Shown piece after piece: positions 35,871 through 48,495 of a stretch of DNA of 64,000 bases. The notes below the pieces were generated by a model. That model did no database searches and was not told the DNA's origin. It was given only the letters and a program-made list of their open reading frames with translations. This DNA comes from Gremmenia infestans (taxonomy: Eukaryota; Ascomycota; Leotiomycetes; Helotiales; Hamatocanthoscyphaceae), in NCBI GenBank assembly GCA_032629725.1, contig JAFEVB010000007.1, forward strand, positions 806,001 to 870,000. The letters are read 5' to 3'. A program made the position numbers and the translations under genes. Numbering within the stretch: position 1 is the stretch's first letter; each line of letters opens with the position of its first letter.

Positions 35871-37850
35871 TCATCTTCCCATCACCTTCTCGATGACCTT
35901 GGCAGCTCCCAGGACCTTTTCCTCCTCAAATCTTCTCCCTACAATTTGAAGACCTACAGAATGCCCGTCCATAGTCATAGGATCATACAAATTCCAATTC
36001 CAGGCATCTAGCTCACTCCTCGGCTCATATAGAGTCGAAGGAATGCGATCTTTCTCCACTGAAATCGTGCTGACAGGAAAAGCAAGCGCTGTATAATCCA
36101 GCACGTTCCAGATCTTCGTATATCCAACCCAACTAAAAGCCCATTGTCAGTATTGATCCCTTGTTATGTATTTTAGATTTGAGGACTTACCGGCATGTTC
36201 GATGGGGCACAGCCGAATGAGGCATCGTGGGGGTCAAGAGAATATCCACAACCCGTCCAGAAATGGGGCCTTTGACTGAGTTCCACTTATCCAGATATGC
36301 CTTTTGGGCAGTAATCTTCTCCTTGTTCAACTGCCAATATTCGTATACTGATATCGGTTTGCCTCTATTTATCAGGCCTTCAACGTGAGGTATAAATGGC
36401 TCTCCAGCAGCTTCAACAGCGCGGCGAATGTCCTCACCTCCATCAGCTGTGTAGAATCGGTCCTGTGACAATGGATTCAGTATACCAAACTTTGACTTAG
36501 TTGAGATATTTATCATACCATAATATCTATACACTCTTTGTGCAGTGACGGTTCCCAAGTGACGAGTTCGTGGCCCGCTTCCTCCAGTTTCGCAGCAAGT
36601 TCTTTCAAAGCTCGCTCGATAGGGGGATGGACTTTGACCACGCCATCATCAAGCAGGATACCAATAACAAGCGGTCTGCTTTGAACTTCCTCGTACATCG
36701 AGTCACGCCACGGTATAGGAACGACTTTTGGATCGAGAAGCCATGGCTGTCCATTGATAACAGCTTTGGTAATTGTCGTCATGGAAGACAGACTTCTAGT
36801 CATAGGCCCAATGGCTGATGGTATATGCTCTTGGCCTTCCGTGGAAACAGGTACTCCCTGGTAGGGCATACGGGCACTCTTGAACGCAAATCAGTAGGCA
36901 GAAGAAGATAATGCGGAGCAAACAAGATGTACTTACACTAGGTTTAAATCCGTATAACCCGCAAATAGAACTTGGTATTCTGATCGAGCCTCCGATATCA
37001 GTACCCCATCCAACAATCGAACCACGCAGCGACAAAAGTGCGCCTTCTCCACCAGTAGATCCACCGGGAGTAAATGCCGGATTGAGTGGATGAGTCGTGA
37101 GGCCCCATAACGGATTCTCTGTCTCGCACCACTTGGATATACGTAAGTAAGCATACTCGGTAATATCTCAAAGAAAAGGTCGCATCTTGCGGCACACTTA
37201 CCATTATACTCTGCGGCAGATTCGTTTTTGCAATGACTACCGCTCCCAAACCTTGCAGGATCTTGAGCACCGCTGCATCATCCGTAGCTGGCTTCCCAGC
37301 CATCCCGACATAGCCTATGGTTGTGCCTACCCCCTTAACGTTAAACTGATCTTTGAAAGTGATGGGGATGCCGTGAAGCGGGCCCATCGTTTTGCCATTG
37401 AGTTCGTAGTACTTGTCTAGACTGCGAGCTCTTTGAATCGCGGCCTCGAATACTATCTCGGTGAGACAGTTTGTCTGTGCTGAGTTAGTTTTCAATCATT
37501 ATGCATAGCGTGGGCATATAGTATAGCAAGTTCACACTCACGGCTTTGTGGGCAGCGGAAGCTCTGTATTCAATTAATCAGGGTCAGCAATCAGTTATGT
37601 ACGCAATAGACGGGAAGTGAAATGAGTGTGTTAACCTTTTTATGAATGCTAGTATAACATCTTCAGCAGAAACCTTTCGATCACTCATAAGCTTTGCAAG
37701 TTCGTCCACGTCGCTGATGTCGGTGATAGGGTCAGTAGGCGGGAGCTCCAGCTCAAGGTATGGCTCTACAGCGGCGAGCCGTGCAGCGCGTTTGAGATTC
37801 ACAACATCTTTCCAAGATGATGGTTGCTTTTGGTTTTTCAGTTCCGCCAT
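35871..37850 (-). CDS. hxnN: Amidase, amidase-signature family (HxnN type)
   Basis: Amidase expected to release ammonia from alpha-hydroxyglutaramate at the end of the pathway. At least six exons in one frame path. The protein starts MAELKNQKQPSSWKDVV and has the amidase-signature text: TFKDQFNVKG (catalytic Lys), PGGSTGGEGALLSLRGS (cis-Ser) and WGTDIGGSIRIPS (nucleophile Ser), then GLYGFKPS. The C-terminal part contains LLTPTMPHSA and TMDGHSVGLQIVGRRFEEEKVL. Fungal acetamidase-type proteins have the same N-terminal ELPP..DI..L text, so without the cluster context it would be called a general amidase. The start at 37850 is the first ATG. It is on the same strand as hxnV. Confidence 0.9.
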
Positions 37851-38212
37851 CTTGCACTAGAGGAGAGTTAAAGTCTTAAGGACTTGGAAGGATTGTGTAG
37901 ATTTATATGGATCGAATGCTGTAGGAAACTGGAGAAGGGTGGGATGGAGCAATTCGCGTGACTTCCAGCGCGCTAATTAATCTTCGGGCTTGTTTCGGCG
38001 CTGCGATTTGGACTTTTAGTGATATGAGCGCTGGAGTTTTAGCGATGATGCGCTAGAAACAACCGCTGCTGCAGGCTAGATTTCAAGGGCCCCAACCTTC
38101 AGCTAATAGAGATCGACACATAATGACAGGCTTCTTATTTACTTTAGATATAAGAAAACATTCATCATGGACTTATTGTGCTAGTTAGCATTCTTATCTT
38201 TATAACGAATCT

Positions 38213-40379
38213 CTATCCTCTCAAGAAACCCCCATAGTAAGCGTCCAGCCACTGGCAAGCCAACCCTCCCTGGCTATTTTCCCATCTCCCTATCGACCCT
38301 ACATAGCCATCGGGCCTAACATTAACAATCGCCACCTGCCCTTCCTTCACGCCTCCTGACCATTTCTCACTACATGTCTGCTTCTCCCCAGCAACGTCGC
38401 CATCAAGATAAAATGTCCAACGGCTAGCTTGCAACATAGCTGGCAGATGTGCGATCTCCAGCTCATCCTTCTTCATCGTTGTTACAAGCGCCGGGGTGAA
38501 AATCTTGCTCACGGCAGTATACCGTTGAGGCTGTTCAAACTCCTCTGATTCCGGAGCTGGTGTATTAAGAACACCATACGAAGTTGCAGCTGCAGCTGTA
38601 GCCCTGCCTAAAACCGAGTCTGCTGAAGTGATGTGAGAGGAAACGGAAGACAGAAAGTTGGCTGAAGAATGCGGGTTTGCAGTAAAGAAAAATACTCGGA
38701 ATTGCCCAAGCATTGGGATATCGAGCTGAAGGTCGACGGGATTGGCATCGACATACCGCGTGACCTTCGCGGGGAGTAAAAGGGCGCCCGCTCGAAGACA
38801 GCCTCCGGGATTTGCTGACTCGATATTCAGGACATTTGGAGAGTATGTAGCCCCTAGACCAGAAATGAAAGCGACGTTTGCAGCGAAATTGGCTGCTAAA
38901 GCTTTAGGGTCACCGTCAGCAAAGGCATTTGCATGCTCGAAGTCAAAATTAATCAGATCTTGAGCAATCTTCCGTCTTTCGGGGCTGTAGGTGGACAGGA
39001 GGGATGGGAGTGCTAAGCCTCGAACTGCAAGATTGAGCTTCCAGGATAGGTTGAAGGCATCGTGCATGCTGACGTTCATCCCTTGTGCAGCTTTGGGTGA
39101 GTGGGTGTGGGCAGCCTAGAATACGGTTCAGCGCTCCTCCAGAAGAGAGGTAAGTGGACGTACGTCTCCGGTGATGAACACGTTTTCCAACTCATTAGTG
39201 AATTTATTTGAAACTCTCTGGCCAACTTTATATACACTGAACCACTCTGTGAGGCATTAGTATAGTATTTCCGATATTTTTTCAGGTGGTAGCTCTGAAA
39301 CTTACCGACACTTGTCCAGGTCAATGTAAAAGGGGCTATGATTTCTTGTGCTCGCTTCATTACAAACTCTTGGCTTGACGCTTCTGACGAAAGAACATCA
39401 TGCATTCCAGGGTTGAGTTCAATGTACAATCTGACCATGTTTCTCTCTCGTGGAATGCATAGAATTGTTCCTTTTTCATCGGAATGGATTACAACTTTGC
39501 TCCAGAGATCAGGAAAATTGGTCTCGACAACACCTATCGTATGTCAAAATGTATACTCGTGGTAACGTGATACTGAAAATTACCGTCAAGCACACCCCAA
39601 GGGGCTCTGCTACTATCTCCTATCATCTCAGCGCCGGGAATGCTGTTCCTGACATTTGATCTAGCTCCGTCGCAACCAACCAGGTATTTTGCCTTTAAAA
39701 CCTTCTCTGAGTTTTGACCGTTGTCATTACAGACAATCTGAAGCGGAGCCTTCAAGTCTTGAGTATCGGAATATCGAAGAAAGGGGCTGCTCCTCGTGAC
39801 CTCTATTCCTCTTTCTCTCAAATCTCCTATGAACAGATCCTCAATCATGCCCTGGTGAACCAGCAGAATGAACGGCTCCTTGACATCCACCTCTGGTGGA
39901 TAATGGACTTCCCGACGAGTCCGATGCAAAGGCTCTGTTGGGGTAGAATTCTATGGTGAGAGTTTCAGCTTGTAAAACATATGAAAAACCGAGTAATAAG
40001 GCATGTCTTACCCAAAAACATATATCGTAGATCTTAACGCCCTTTTGTAGAAGCGAATCAGCCAAACGTAATTGTTTCAACGTCTCAATAGTCTTGGGCT
40101 GAAGTCCATCGGCTCTCCCAGTGGAGGTCTTATCAAGCCGGTCATCAACTATAATCGGTTTGATGCCATATCGTGCCAGGTTTGAGCTATTATTCCAGAA
40201 TTCAGACACATGCGCACCTGGTTTAATTTCAGAGCTCTCAACCAGAGTACTTACGCTAGCATAAGACCAGCAGGACCCGCGCCTGCAATCACGACGTTTT
40301 CCACCGCGTCGCCATCCAACACGCCAGCTCCATTGGAATGGCCGAGCCCGAAACCTTCGTTATTTGCACCTGGAGACAT
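38213..40379 (-). CDS. hxnV: FAD-dependent aromatic hydroxylase, phenol 2-monooxygenase type (HxnV type)
   Basis: Group A flavin monooxygenase. About six exons join in frame to roughly 630 residues. Exon 1 ends with the Rossmann motif VVIAGAGPAGLMLA. Exon 2, starting at 40186, continues NLARYGIKPIIVDDR, then RADGLQPKTIETLK. The middle holds KYLVGCDGARSNVR (DG motif), and after an intron VFITGD joins AAHTHSPKAAQGMNVSMHDAFNLSWKL (GD motif). The last 200 residues are the thioredoxin-like dimerisation domain of phenol hydroxylases (FRVFFFTANP, NVRPDGYVG). In A. nidulans HxnV acts on a reduced dihydroxypyridine intermediate. The substrate here is inferred from the cluster. Confidence 0.9.
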
Positions 40380-41151
40380 TGTTGGGGATACCTGGGTTCT
40401 GGTTCGCTTCATTAGAGTACCGTTTGCAGATGTTGAACTGGCAATTGCTTATAGGTGGTGATCGAAGGAGCTGGGGCCTGGATTTGCGTGAAGCGTGACC
40501 CAATAGGGATAAGAAGATAAATCGACGTGATTAAGGGTGAAGCTTGACATCCATCGCATCGCAACGCATCGCATCGCACCGGGCTAATGGGTAATAAAGC
40601 GCACTGCATTACTGCGTAGAAGGTACATTAGTGGATAGTGGCGTGGTGAAAGCTGATGGGCCGTTGGAAGTGGACACTCACTACCTTGCAAAGGCAGAAG
40701 ATATCTAGGGTGGGGGAAGACACTCGGCTGGAACTTGACGGAAACAGATTGCCCCTCCTCCACTTTTGCAGATGGGGTCAGCGGGGCTAGGCATGCATCC
40801 CGCGTCCCTTAGGTGCAGCAGGCTAGCAGTAGGGTCATTGGCGCCCGATAAAGCTAGAACTTTATGAATAATTACTAAGATCCCACTCATGGGATTTCTT
40901 ATCCCAATCAGCCGAGGTATAGGTAGAGAGAAACTGTAAGTGAGCTATGGATTGACTGAAGGATATTACTTGTGGTGGCCGGCTTAGTTTACTGTAGCGA
41001 GGTCTCGCTAAACTTTAATCAAAATTCAGATTAAGGGGGGAAAGGAGGGAGTGGAGGAAGTCGATGCATATTTTGCTGAACATCATACAATATTGGTTCA
41101 TCAAGGTCAATTCGTTCAATTCATACCCTTTAATTATATCGACCAAACAAA
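40380..41151. other. Spacer between hxnS and hxnV with upstream region of hxnV
   Basis: No gene. It contains the hxnV promoter and hxnS 3' region. A CGCAT/CGCAA pentamer repeat lies at 40553-40578. Confidence 0.5.
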
Positions 41152-44100
41152 CTATGCCACTGCAACTAAAAAGTTCTGTTCTCCTTTTTGTTCCACAGTC
41201 CCAAGCTTCAGAATGTCATCCCCAACGGCTAGACGTAGTTTCTCTGCCGTTGCGGGACTATCCAGAGTCAAGTATTCCGTAACACCATTATCTTTCCTAG
41301 CACTTCTTAAAGCTTCCCTCAAAGCAAATAAAACGCTAGCCCCCAAAAACAGTGGGGGCTCTCCTGTTCCTTTGCTGCTTTGAATACTCCTCAAGTGCTT
41401 CCAGCCCCCTTCCACGTCTTGCAAGAACGACACATTGAACTCCTGGGGTATATCAGAAAACCCCGGTATTTTGTATGTGCCAGGTCCACGAGTGAACAAT
41501 TCGCCCTTCCGAGTCCACAGCGATTCTTCCATGGTGAACAGTCCCTGGCCTTGGATAAACGCCCCCTCGATCTGGCCGTAGTCGATAGCTGGGTTGATCG
41601 AACGACCGACATCCATTTTGATGTCGGTGCGGAGAACCGTATGGTCGCCTGTAAGAAGATCTACTTCTACTTCAGATGCGCCTACACCCTGCGTGAAATA
41701 GTAGTACATCGGCTTCACGGTTTCCTGATCATAATTTCCCCATTCATAGCCAATCTTGGGCATTTTCCAGAAGCCGTTAGCAGCGAGGTTGACTCTATCA
41801 AGATACGCTGCGTGAGCAATAGTCTTCATGCTAGCTTCGGGACCAAACTTCGCCCAATATGGCGCGAGACGCTGATTCAGCTGGTCACAGGCGTCTTTGA
41901 CGGCCATGCCATTCAAATCGCTTCCGGATGATGCAGCCGTCGGAGATGCATTGGCAGTGTGGTATGAAGCTGTGTCTTGAGTATAAATTGCATCGATAGG
42001 GACATGGAGCTCTTGAGCTGCAACTTGGCACATCTTTGTGTATAGACCTATTGTCAAGTGTCAGTGCGTGTCTGCAATTTTGAACTGTCAAAGCTCACCC
42101 TGGCCCATCTCGGTACCACCATGATGCAGCAGAATGCTTCCATCCGCGAATATCTTGACACTTGCAGCTCCTTGGTTCAAATGAAGCGCCGTGGCAAAAC
42201 TAAGTCCAAACTTCACAGGAATCATTGCAATACCTCGTTTCTTCCATTTGCTTTTTTTATTGAAGACCTCGATTGAGACTTTCCGTTCGTCAAAGTTACA
42301 GTCTTTTTTAAGATCTTTGAAAAGTTTTGGAATGTGCCAGTCGACGTCAATCTTCTGGAGGAACGGGGTTAACTCCCCCTGCTTGTATAGGTTCATAATC
42401 CTGAGGTCGTCCACGGGAATACCGAGACCTTCTGCCACTGCTGTCATATAGCATTCGGCGATGAACATAGCTTGAGGGCCCCCAAAGCCCCTGAAGGCTG
42501 TGTTGCTGTGAATGTTGGTTTTGCAAACATGGCCGCGTATATGAACGTTTGGAATCTCGTAGCAATTGTCCATATGGGTGCAGCAGCGATCCATGACAGC
42601 CCCACTCATATCATACGAAAAACCGGCGTTATTGTAGACGTCGGCATCAAGGGCTACCAATTTGCCATCGTTCATAACACCGACCTTCCATCGAGCTTGG
42701 AAAGGATGTCTCTGCCCAGATGTCATCATATCCTCGTCCCTGTTGAGCATGCATCGAACGGGCCGCTTAGTTTTCTTCGCGGCAATGGCGACTATCGAGG
42801 CAATTGGCACACCTCTTGACTCCTTCCCACCAAAAGCCCCGCCCATTCTCTTCACTTTCGCATTAATCCGATTGCTTGGGACTCCTGTGACATGGCTTAC
42901 GAATTCTTGTGTTTCCATCGTATTTTGAGTAGAGGACCAAACCTCCATGGATCCATCTTCAATGTGAGGGATTGCCAATGCAGCGTTTGTTTCGAGGTAG
43001 AAATGCTCTTGGCCACCCATTCTTGTCGTACCTTCAAATATCCTATCGCACTTTTTGAAAGCATCATCGATCGCACCGTCAACAGCAACACCCTTCCTCA
43101 ACATGCGCCCGTGTTGAAAAAAGCTGTTCGCTGCAATCGCTTCATCGATTGTAAGAATTGCTGGCAGGTCTTCGTATGTGATTCTTACAGCCCGTGCCGC
43201 AGCTTGGGCCTGGAGAGCTGTTTCTGCATAGACCATACCAATTGTCTGGCCGTGAGAGGATACTTCACCATCTGCAAAGAATGGCTCATCTCTCCGAACC
43301 GAGCCCCACGTGTTCTTCTCACTTGGTAAGCTATGCTTGTCGACATAGCCTACGGCGAGGCCTGGCCCGATTGCTGGCGTCCAGTCAATTTCGAATTTGG
43401 CATGAGCTCTTGAGGAGAGAATCTGAGTATAGAGTGTCAGCAAGTAGATTCTGCAAGGTAGGAAATCAGACTTACAAACGCTCCGTAGAGTTCTTGATCT
43501 TGGTGGGGAATATCGTCTAGATATTCTGCTTCTCCCGTGTTTTGTTTTAAAGCGGATAGATGCGGCACCTGTTTCCCTACTACTCTTTGCTCGTGTGGAT
43601 TGATGTTGTCTCTGGCACCGAACGAGATGCCTCGATGAATCTCATTGATTAAATCCTCGCCCACGGTCCCTAAGCCAAGCTCTTTCACAACCTCATGCCA
43701 GAACCGGAAAAAGAAAGACAGAGCTAGTGTTTTCCGATATGTAGCCATTCCACCAGGGACGCCGAAGTTCAAGTCAAAATCGTTGCACAGCGATTTTAAT
43801 CCTTTCTCTAGTGTCCTTGGGTCATACCATTTTAAGCCTTGAAGCAATTGCATCGTTTTCTTCGCCTGCGTCGTCCACGGTGCCATTCCCCCATATGCAA
43901 GATTGACAGAAGTCACTTGGCCGTCATCATCTAATCGAACTCGGAATGCTGCTGTGACAATGGCAATATCATCATCTTTCCTTTTTGCTTGCTTGTATGC
44001 TTTTACAACTTCAAGGGCATCTGGTGCCGGTATGGGAATGCGGATTTTAGTTATTATAGCGTCCACAGGGAGACTTGTCTTCCTATATGCCGTGAAAAAA

Positions 44101-45852
44101 GACTCGATTGGTAGAGGGATCTCTCCACCAGAAATACTGCGTGCCATTATTGTAGCGCCTGCAGCAAGCAGCACAGGGTTCATGTCTGATATTGGAGATG
44201 CTGTGGCCAAGTTGCCGGCAAGCGATCCAGCATTCCGAATCTGTCGGCCGGCGAAGTATCGAAGTTGTTTTCGGCATGCCTCGAGAACCAGTCCTCTTCT
44301 TCCTAACTTCGTCGATAGTGATTTGCAGGCATATTCCAGCGCGGTCAGCGAAGTGTTGGCTCCCACCACAAGCTCATCCATAGATGCAAGCTCCTTTTCG
44401 GATTGTGGGATCGGCATTTCCGAAAGTTCTGCGATATCTGAAACGTAGACGGAGACCGAGAAGTGCGAGTTTTTGAACCTAACTTCAATTTGAACTTCAC
44501 TAGCACCACCTACAAGCTTTACAGTTGGATCCAAATCCTTGATTGCAAGAACCTGGTCCAGCGTGGTTGGGCTGAGCCATATTTTCTTCGAGTTTCCGTA
44601 GCATATGGGACTTCTTTCGAATTTCCACAGCGCTGGGGGAAATATCAGTTCGGTGGAAGGAACGTATGGGATGAAATTTATCTTCAATGCCCCTTGTTCA
44701 CGAGTAGGTGGAGGTGCATCAAGCATCGTAGTTGTCTTGGTCCCTTCTCCTTCCTCATTTTTGGGTGGGTTTCTCGCTCTTGATTTTATGGGCTTTCCGT
44801 ACTCTGCTCCAGTGATTTCTGTTTCTGCCTCGATACTCTGGCTGCTCAGAGAAGACTCATCATCAGAATTAGAGCCCGCAGAATCTGCAGAAGTCTCTTG
44901 AGAAGAGTCCCCGCTTGTGCAGCTAGATCTCGCACCCGGGCTGTCTCTGCAGCATCCCCCTGGTCGCCCACAAGAAACCGCAGACTTCTGTAAGAGATCT
45001 TTGGGGATGGCCTCAGATCGGTATTGAATATCCAATCCACCAACATCAGTATCCGCGCCAGGTTTCTTTTGAATAGAAGGTTCTAGCAACTTTCCTTTCA
45101 GGTCTTCCAGTATGAAAGTCTTAGCTGCCTGCAGAATCGGCTTGTAGCCTGTGCACCGGCAAAGGTTTCCATCCAAGTGACCTTCCAGTTCAACATCGCT
45201 TGCTGAAAGATTGAACACACCGGAAACTGGGTTGTAAGAATTTCTGATTAAGGCATATAGGCTCATGACAATACCGGGAGTGCAAAAGCCACATCTATAA
45301 TGTCAATCCTTTATTAGAAAATAGCTCAGTAAACCATATAAATGATCAAATGGGGGAAAAGCAATGTAAATGTGCAAAAGAAGCTTACTGTGACCCGTGT
45401 AGCTTGGCAATTCTTTCTTGCAGCGGGTGAGGGTTGTCTACGTTGCCTAGGCCCTCGATGGTGATTAGGTGTTTTCCAACAACTGGAGCAGTGTCAATTC
45501 AAGACCCCTAAGACGGTGTATAAACTTGCATACCTCCCACCAATGGAAATAAGCAGGCATTAACAGCAATGTGATTTATTCTTTTCTCGTTCCCATGGTG
45601 AGCAGTCTGTAGAACCACAGTGCATGCTCCACAACCCCCCTCGCCACAACCTAGCTTTGTGCCTTTGAATCCATGTTGGGATCGGATGAAGTCTAGAAGC
45701 GTCCATTCTGGGTTTGGGTTTGGCAATTCAACTTTGGTGCCATTCATATAAAAGTGAAGTGTCGACTCGGTGAACTCGGACTCTATCAAGGATTGGAGCT
45801 TCTCGAAGGCGGGAGGGACTGCAGGCCGTTGAACGGCGAAAGGTAAAGCCAT
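41152..45852 (-). CDS. hxnS: Molybdenum hydroxylase of the xanthine dehydrogenase family, nicotinate hydroxylase (HxnS type)
   Basis: Expected to hydroxylate nicotinate to 6-hydroxynicotinate. Five exons: 45852-45534, 45482-45389, 45294-43476, 43422-42099 and 42047-41152, giving 1483 residues. Two 2Fe-2S domains are intact: KLGCGEGGCGACTV and CGFCTPGIVMSLY with LCRCTGYKPI. The FAD domain has LVGGASEVQIE, SLAGNLATASPISDMNP and FFTAYRKT. The Mo domain has GGQEHFYLETNAA, MGGAFGGKESRG, NTAFRGFGGPQA, GGTEMGQG and GTGEPPLFLGAS. Counterparts of bovine XDH Glu802, Arg880 and Glu1261 are retained, so it still looks able to bind purine-like substrates. A Ser/Glu-rich linker of about 110 residues between the iron-sulfur and FAD parts makes it longer than usual. 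The assignment as HxnS rather than xanthine dehydrogenase HxA rests on the cluster. Confidence 0.9.
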
Positions 45853-46601
45853 GGTTACAGAGTTCTGAGGGGAATGGAGAATCAGACTTTGGCCAGCGTG
45901 ACTTGTATCAGACAGAGGTCGATCAGATCAGATCAGATGCAAATTGCAAGTAGAAGACAGAGATCATTCACGTAGATAGATGGAGCGCTTGCAGCAGTCG
46001 TTTGTTGAGAACTTGCCACTGCACGGGTCGGTACCTTGATGCTACCTACCGGTAGATAGGTACCTACTGTAGGTAGGTAGGTACAGTATGTGTTTAGAAG
46101 CTGACACACGTAGATCGATTCATGTACCTCGTCGAATGCGCTATACTCAATATGGATTAGACGACAGCACTCAGCTTAGATAGTGGAGTGGAGTGGAAGT
46201 GGTCAAGAGGGGAGGAGAGGTAGTATTCAGGGGCGCACTAGAGTACGCTTATCGCACTCGTGGCAGTAGCTGATCCCCCACCCTCGGCGCGAGATAGAAC
46301 GTCCTCCTCTAACCCGCTTCCCCCACTACTCGGTCTCGTCCATCTCAAGCTCTGCATCTCTCATTCTAAGCACAGCACAAGGATGAAACTTTTTCTTGCA
46401 GGACGCTACCGTACCTAGGTACCATGAAAATGCAAACTTCAATGCGCGTTGGCGTTGGTGGGGCAAAGTTGACCTCCACCTACCTCCGCGTCCTCCTCAA
46501 ATCTACTTTGCTTCATTACTTACATTTCTCTTCCTTTGTAACTTCACTCCAAGTACAACACCTCTTACACCCTGTCCTTTCACCCATCCTCACTTCCCAC
46601 T
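45853..46601. promoter_or_regulatory. Divergent promoter of hxnS and hxnT
   Basis: A 749-bp intergenic region between divergent hxnS and hxnT. It contains GATA-type sites (HGATAR) around 45974, 46055, 46248-46253 (minus strand) and 46292, a GATCA tandem at 45917-45936, a cluster of TAGGTA/TACCTA words at 46025-46090 and a GTACCTAGGTAC palindrome at 46411-46422. AreA control is plausible from the family's known regulation. The TAGGTA words are of unknown meaning. Confidence 0.5.
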
Positions 46602-47919
46602 ATGCCTTCCAGAACCTCGCCATCAGGCTTCAAGGAGCTGGCCGACACAGCGCTCTTCAAACCTCTCCAACTCGGAGCTCTTCCTTTGGCACACAGGGTG
46701 GTGTTGGCGCCTTTGACTCGTATGAGGGCTCCTAAAGAGTCTGAGGGTGTCTATGCGCCGGGTGATCTGAATGTGGAATACTACTCGCAAAGAGCTTCCA
46801 AGGGAGGACTTCTATTAACAGAAGCATGTCCCATTAACCGTTTGGTGGGTAGACCCCTAAAATACCTGCTTATAAAAGACTGTTCCGGGCTGATAGTAGA
46901 TTACAGGCGTGTGGTTATCCTGGATGCCCAGGAATCTTTACCGCCGGTCAAATTGCGGGCTGGAAACGAGTCACTGATGCAGTCCACGCCAAGGGGGGAT
47001 TCATCTACTGCCAGCTTTGGCATGTTGGGCGCGCCACAGTACCCTCCCTCCTTGATGGCCATGACTCCGTAAGCTCTAGCAATATCCCCATCGGAGGAAA
47101 TGCGTTAGACGGAAGTTCCTTTGCCGCTACACCTCCTCATTCCTTGAGCGTGAGCGAGATTGGTGATGTGGTGAAGGAGTTCGCCGCTGCTGCAAAGAGA
47201 GCACTGGAGGCAGGATTTGACGGAGTTGAAATCCACGGGTATGTATAAGTATTTCCAGCATGAACTCAAAATTCTAACTTTGGACCAGTGCCAACGGTTA
47301 CCTCCTCGATCAATTCCTTCACGACAATGTCAATGTTCGCACGGATGCTTATGGAGGATCTGTTGAGAACAGGTGCCGCTTCCCGTTAGAGGTTATCAAG
47401 GCTGTCACAGAGGTTGTTGGCGCGGACAAGGTTGGAATTCGGTTGTCTCCGTTCAACTACTTCCAAGATACTAAAGACTCCGATCCAACTGGGCATTGGT
47501 CATACCTCTGCGAGCAAATAGCCGCGCTTCCTAAAGAGCAGAGACTGTCGTATGTACACATGGTTGAACCAAGGTTCGATGAGGTGCTCGATGAACAAGC
47601 GAAGCTCGACGCGCTCGCGAGCACAACCAAGTCTGCGCAGAAGGTCAAGTCCCTTACCCCATTCCAGCAAATCCTCAAGGCTGCCGGCGTCAAATTCCTC
47701 GCAGCAGGGGCCTTCAATCGGGACAATGCGGCGCCAAAGGTCGATACCGATGCTGCTGATGCCGTTGTCTTTGGTCGGTGGTTTATTTCAAACCCAGATT
47801 TACCTAAAAGACTCGCCGAAGGTCTTCCCCTGAACGCTTACGACCGAGATAGCTTTTACGGTGCTGACCCTCCCCAGAAGGGATATGTCGATTACCCTGT
47901 CTATGTGGCCACTGCATGA
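46602..47919 (+). CDS. hxnT: Old Yellow Enzyme family FMN oxidoreductase (HxnT type)
   Basis: NAD(P)H-dependent ene-reductase with an FMN-binding TIM barrel. Exons 46602-46844, 46907-47238 and 47289-47919 give 401 residues. Family text: LFKPLQLGALPLAHRVVLAPLTRMRA (start of barrel), YYSQRASKGGLLLTEA, GFIYCQLWHVGRATVPS, GFDGVEIHGANGYLLDQFLHD, RTDAYGGSVENR, KVGIRLSPFNYF and ADAVVFGRWFISNPDLP. The barrel is complete. In A. nidulans HxnT is assigned to reduction of the pyridine-diol intermediate. It is divergent from hxnS, and hxnR follows on the same strand after 576 bp. Confidence 0.93.
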
Positions 47920-48495
47920 AGCACAAACTTTTTTATTTTGGGGGAAAAGAGGGCGAAGGCATACGGAGTATCAATCCTTTTGACAAGACAGCATCCAAAT
48001 CTTTCTTAGATCAATAGACAAAATATGAAATTAAACTTGCTTATGACACACATCCAGTGACCACCATGTCCCCAGAACCTGTTTCGATGCGCATTTGTCT
48101 CATCTGAGTTGAGGTGAAGTTATATGTTCAATGGAGGTGGAATTCATAAGTTTGGCAAGAAGCAAATATCCAGAAATACCTTACTATATTTGAAAACTAT
48201 TAGCTTCCTTATCTGCATCGTATCTGCACCCCCGAGATAGTGCTTTGAAGTGCGACAGTACTGTACTCCGTAGAGTAGATATACGCCCAGGTTGAGGGCC
48301 CCACAAATTACCCCACTCTTCCTTTATCTTGACTTCAACTTTCTCACTTCAACCTGACTCCTGCATAATCTGTGCATCTGTCATCAAGTCTCGGATTGTT
48401 TGATTTCGCGTATAAACACTCCAGCGTATGATTATCTGCTTGCAAGATATAAATTGAGCTTCGAAGGCTCACCTTGGCGGTGACATTGAGCCCCA
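47920..48495. promoter_or_regulatory. hxnR upstream region
   Basis: This 576-bp region holds the hxnT 3' end and the hxnR promoter. It carries two copies of the 9-mer TACGGAGTA, one per strand, at 47962-47970 and 48264-48272, and a CAGTACTGTAC element at 48256-48266. No gene. Confidence 0.4.

Noticed and set aside
41152..45852. Xanthine dehydrogenase HxA
   Set aside because: Possible by domain content and retained Glu/Arg, but the surrounding hxn genes and the altered Thr1010 position favour the nicotinate hydroxylase HxnS. Not excluded.
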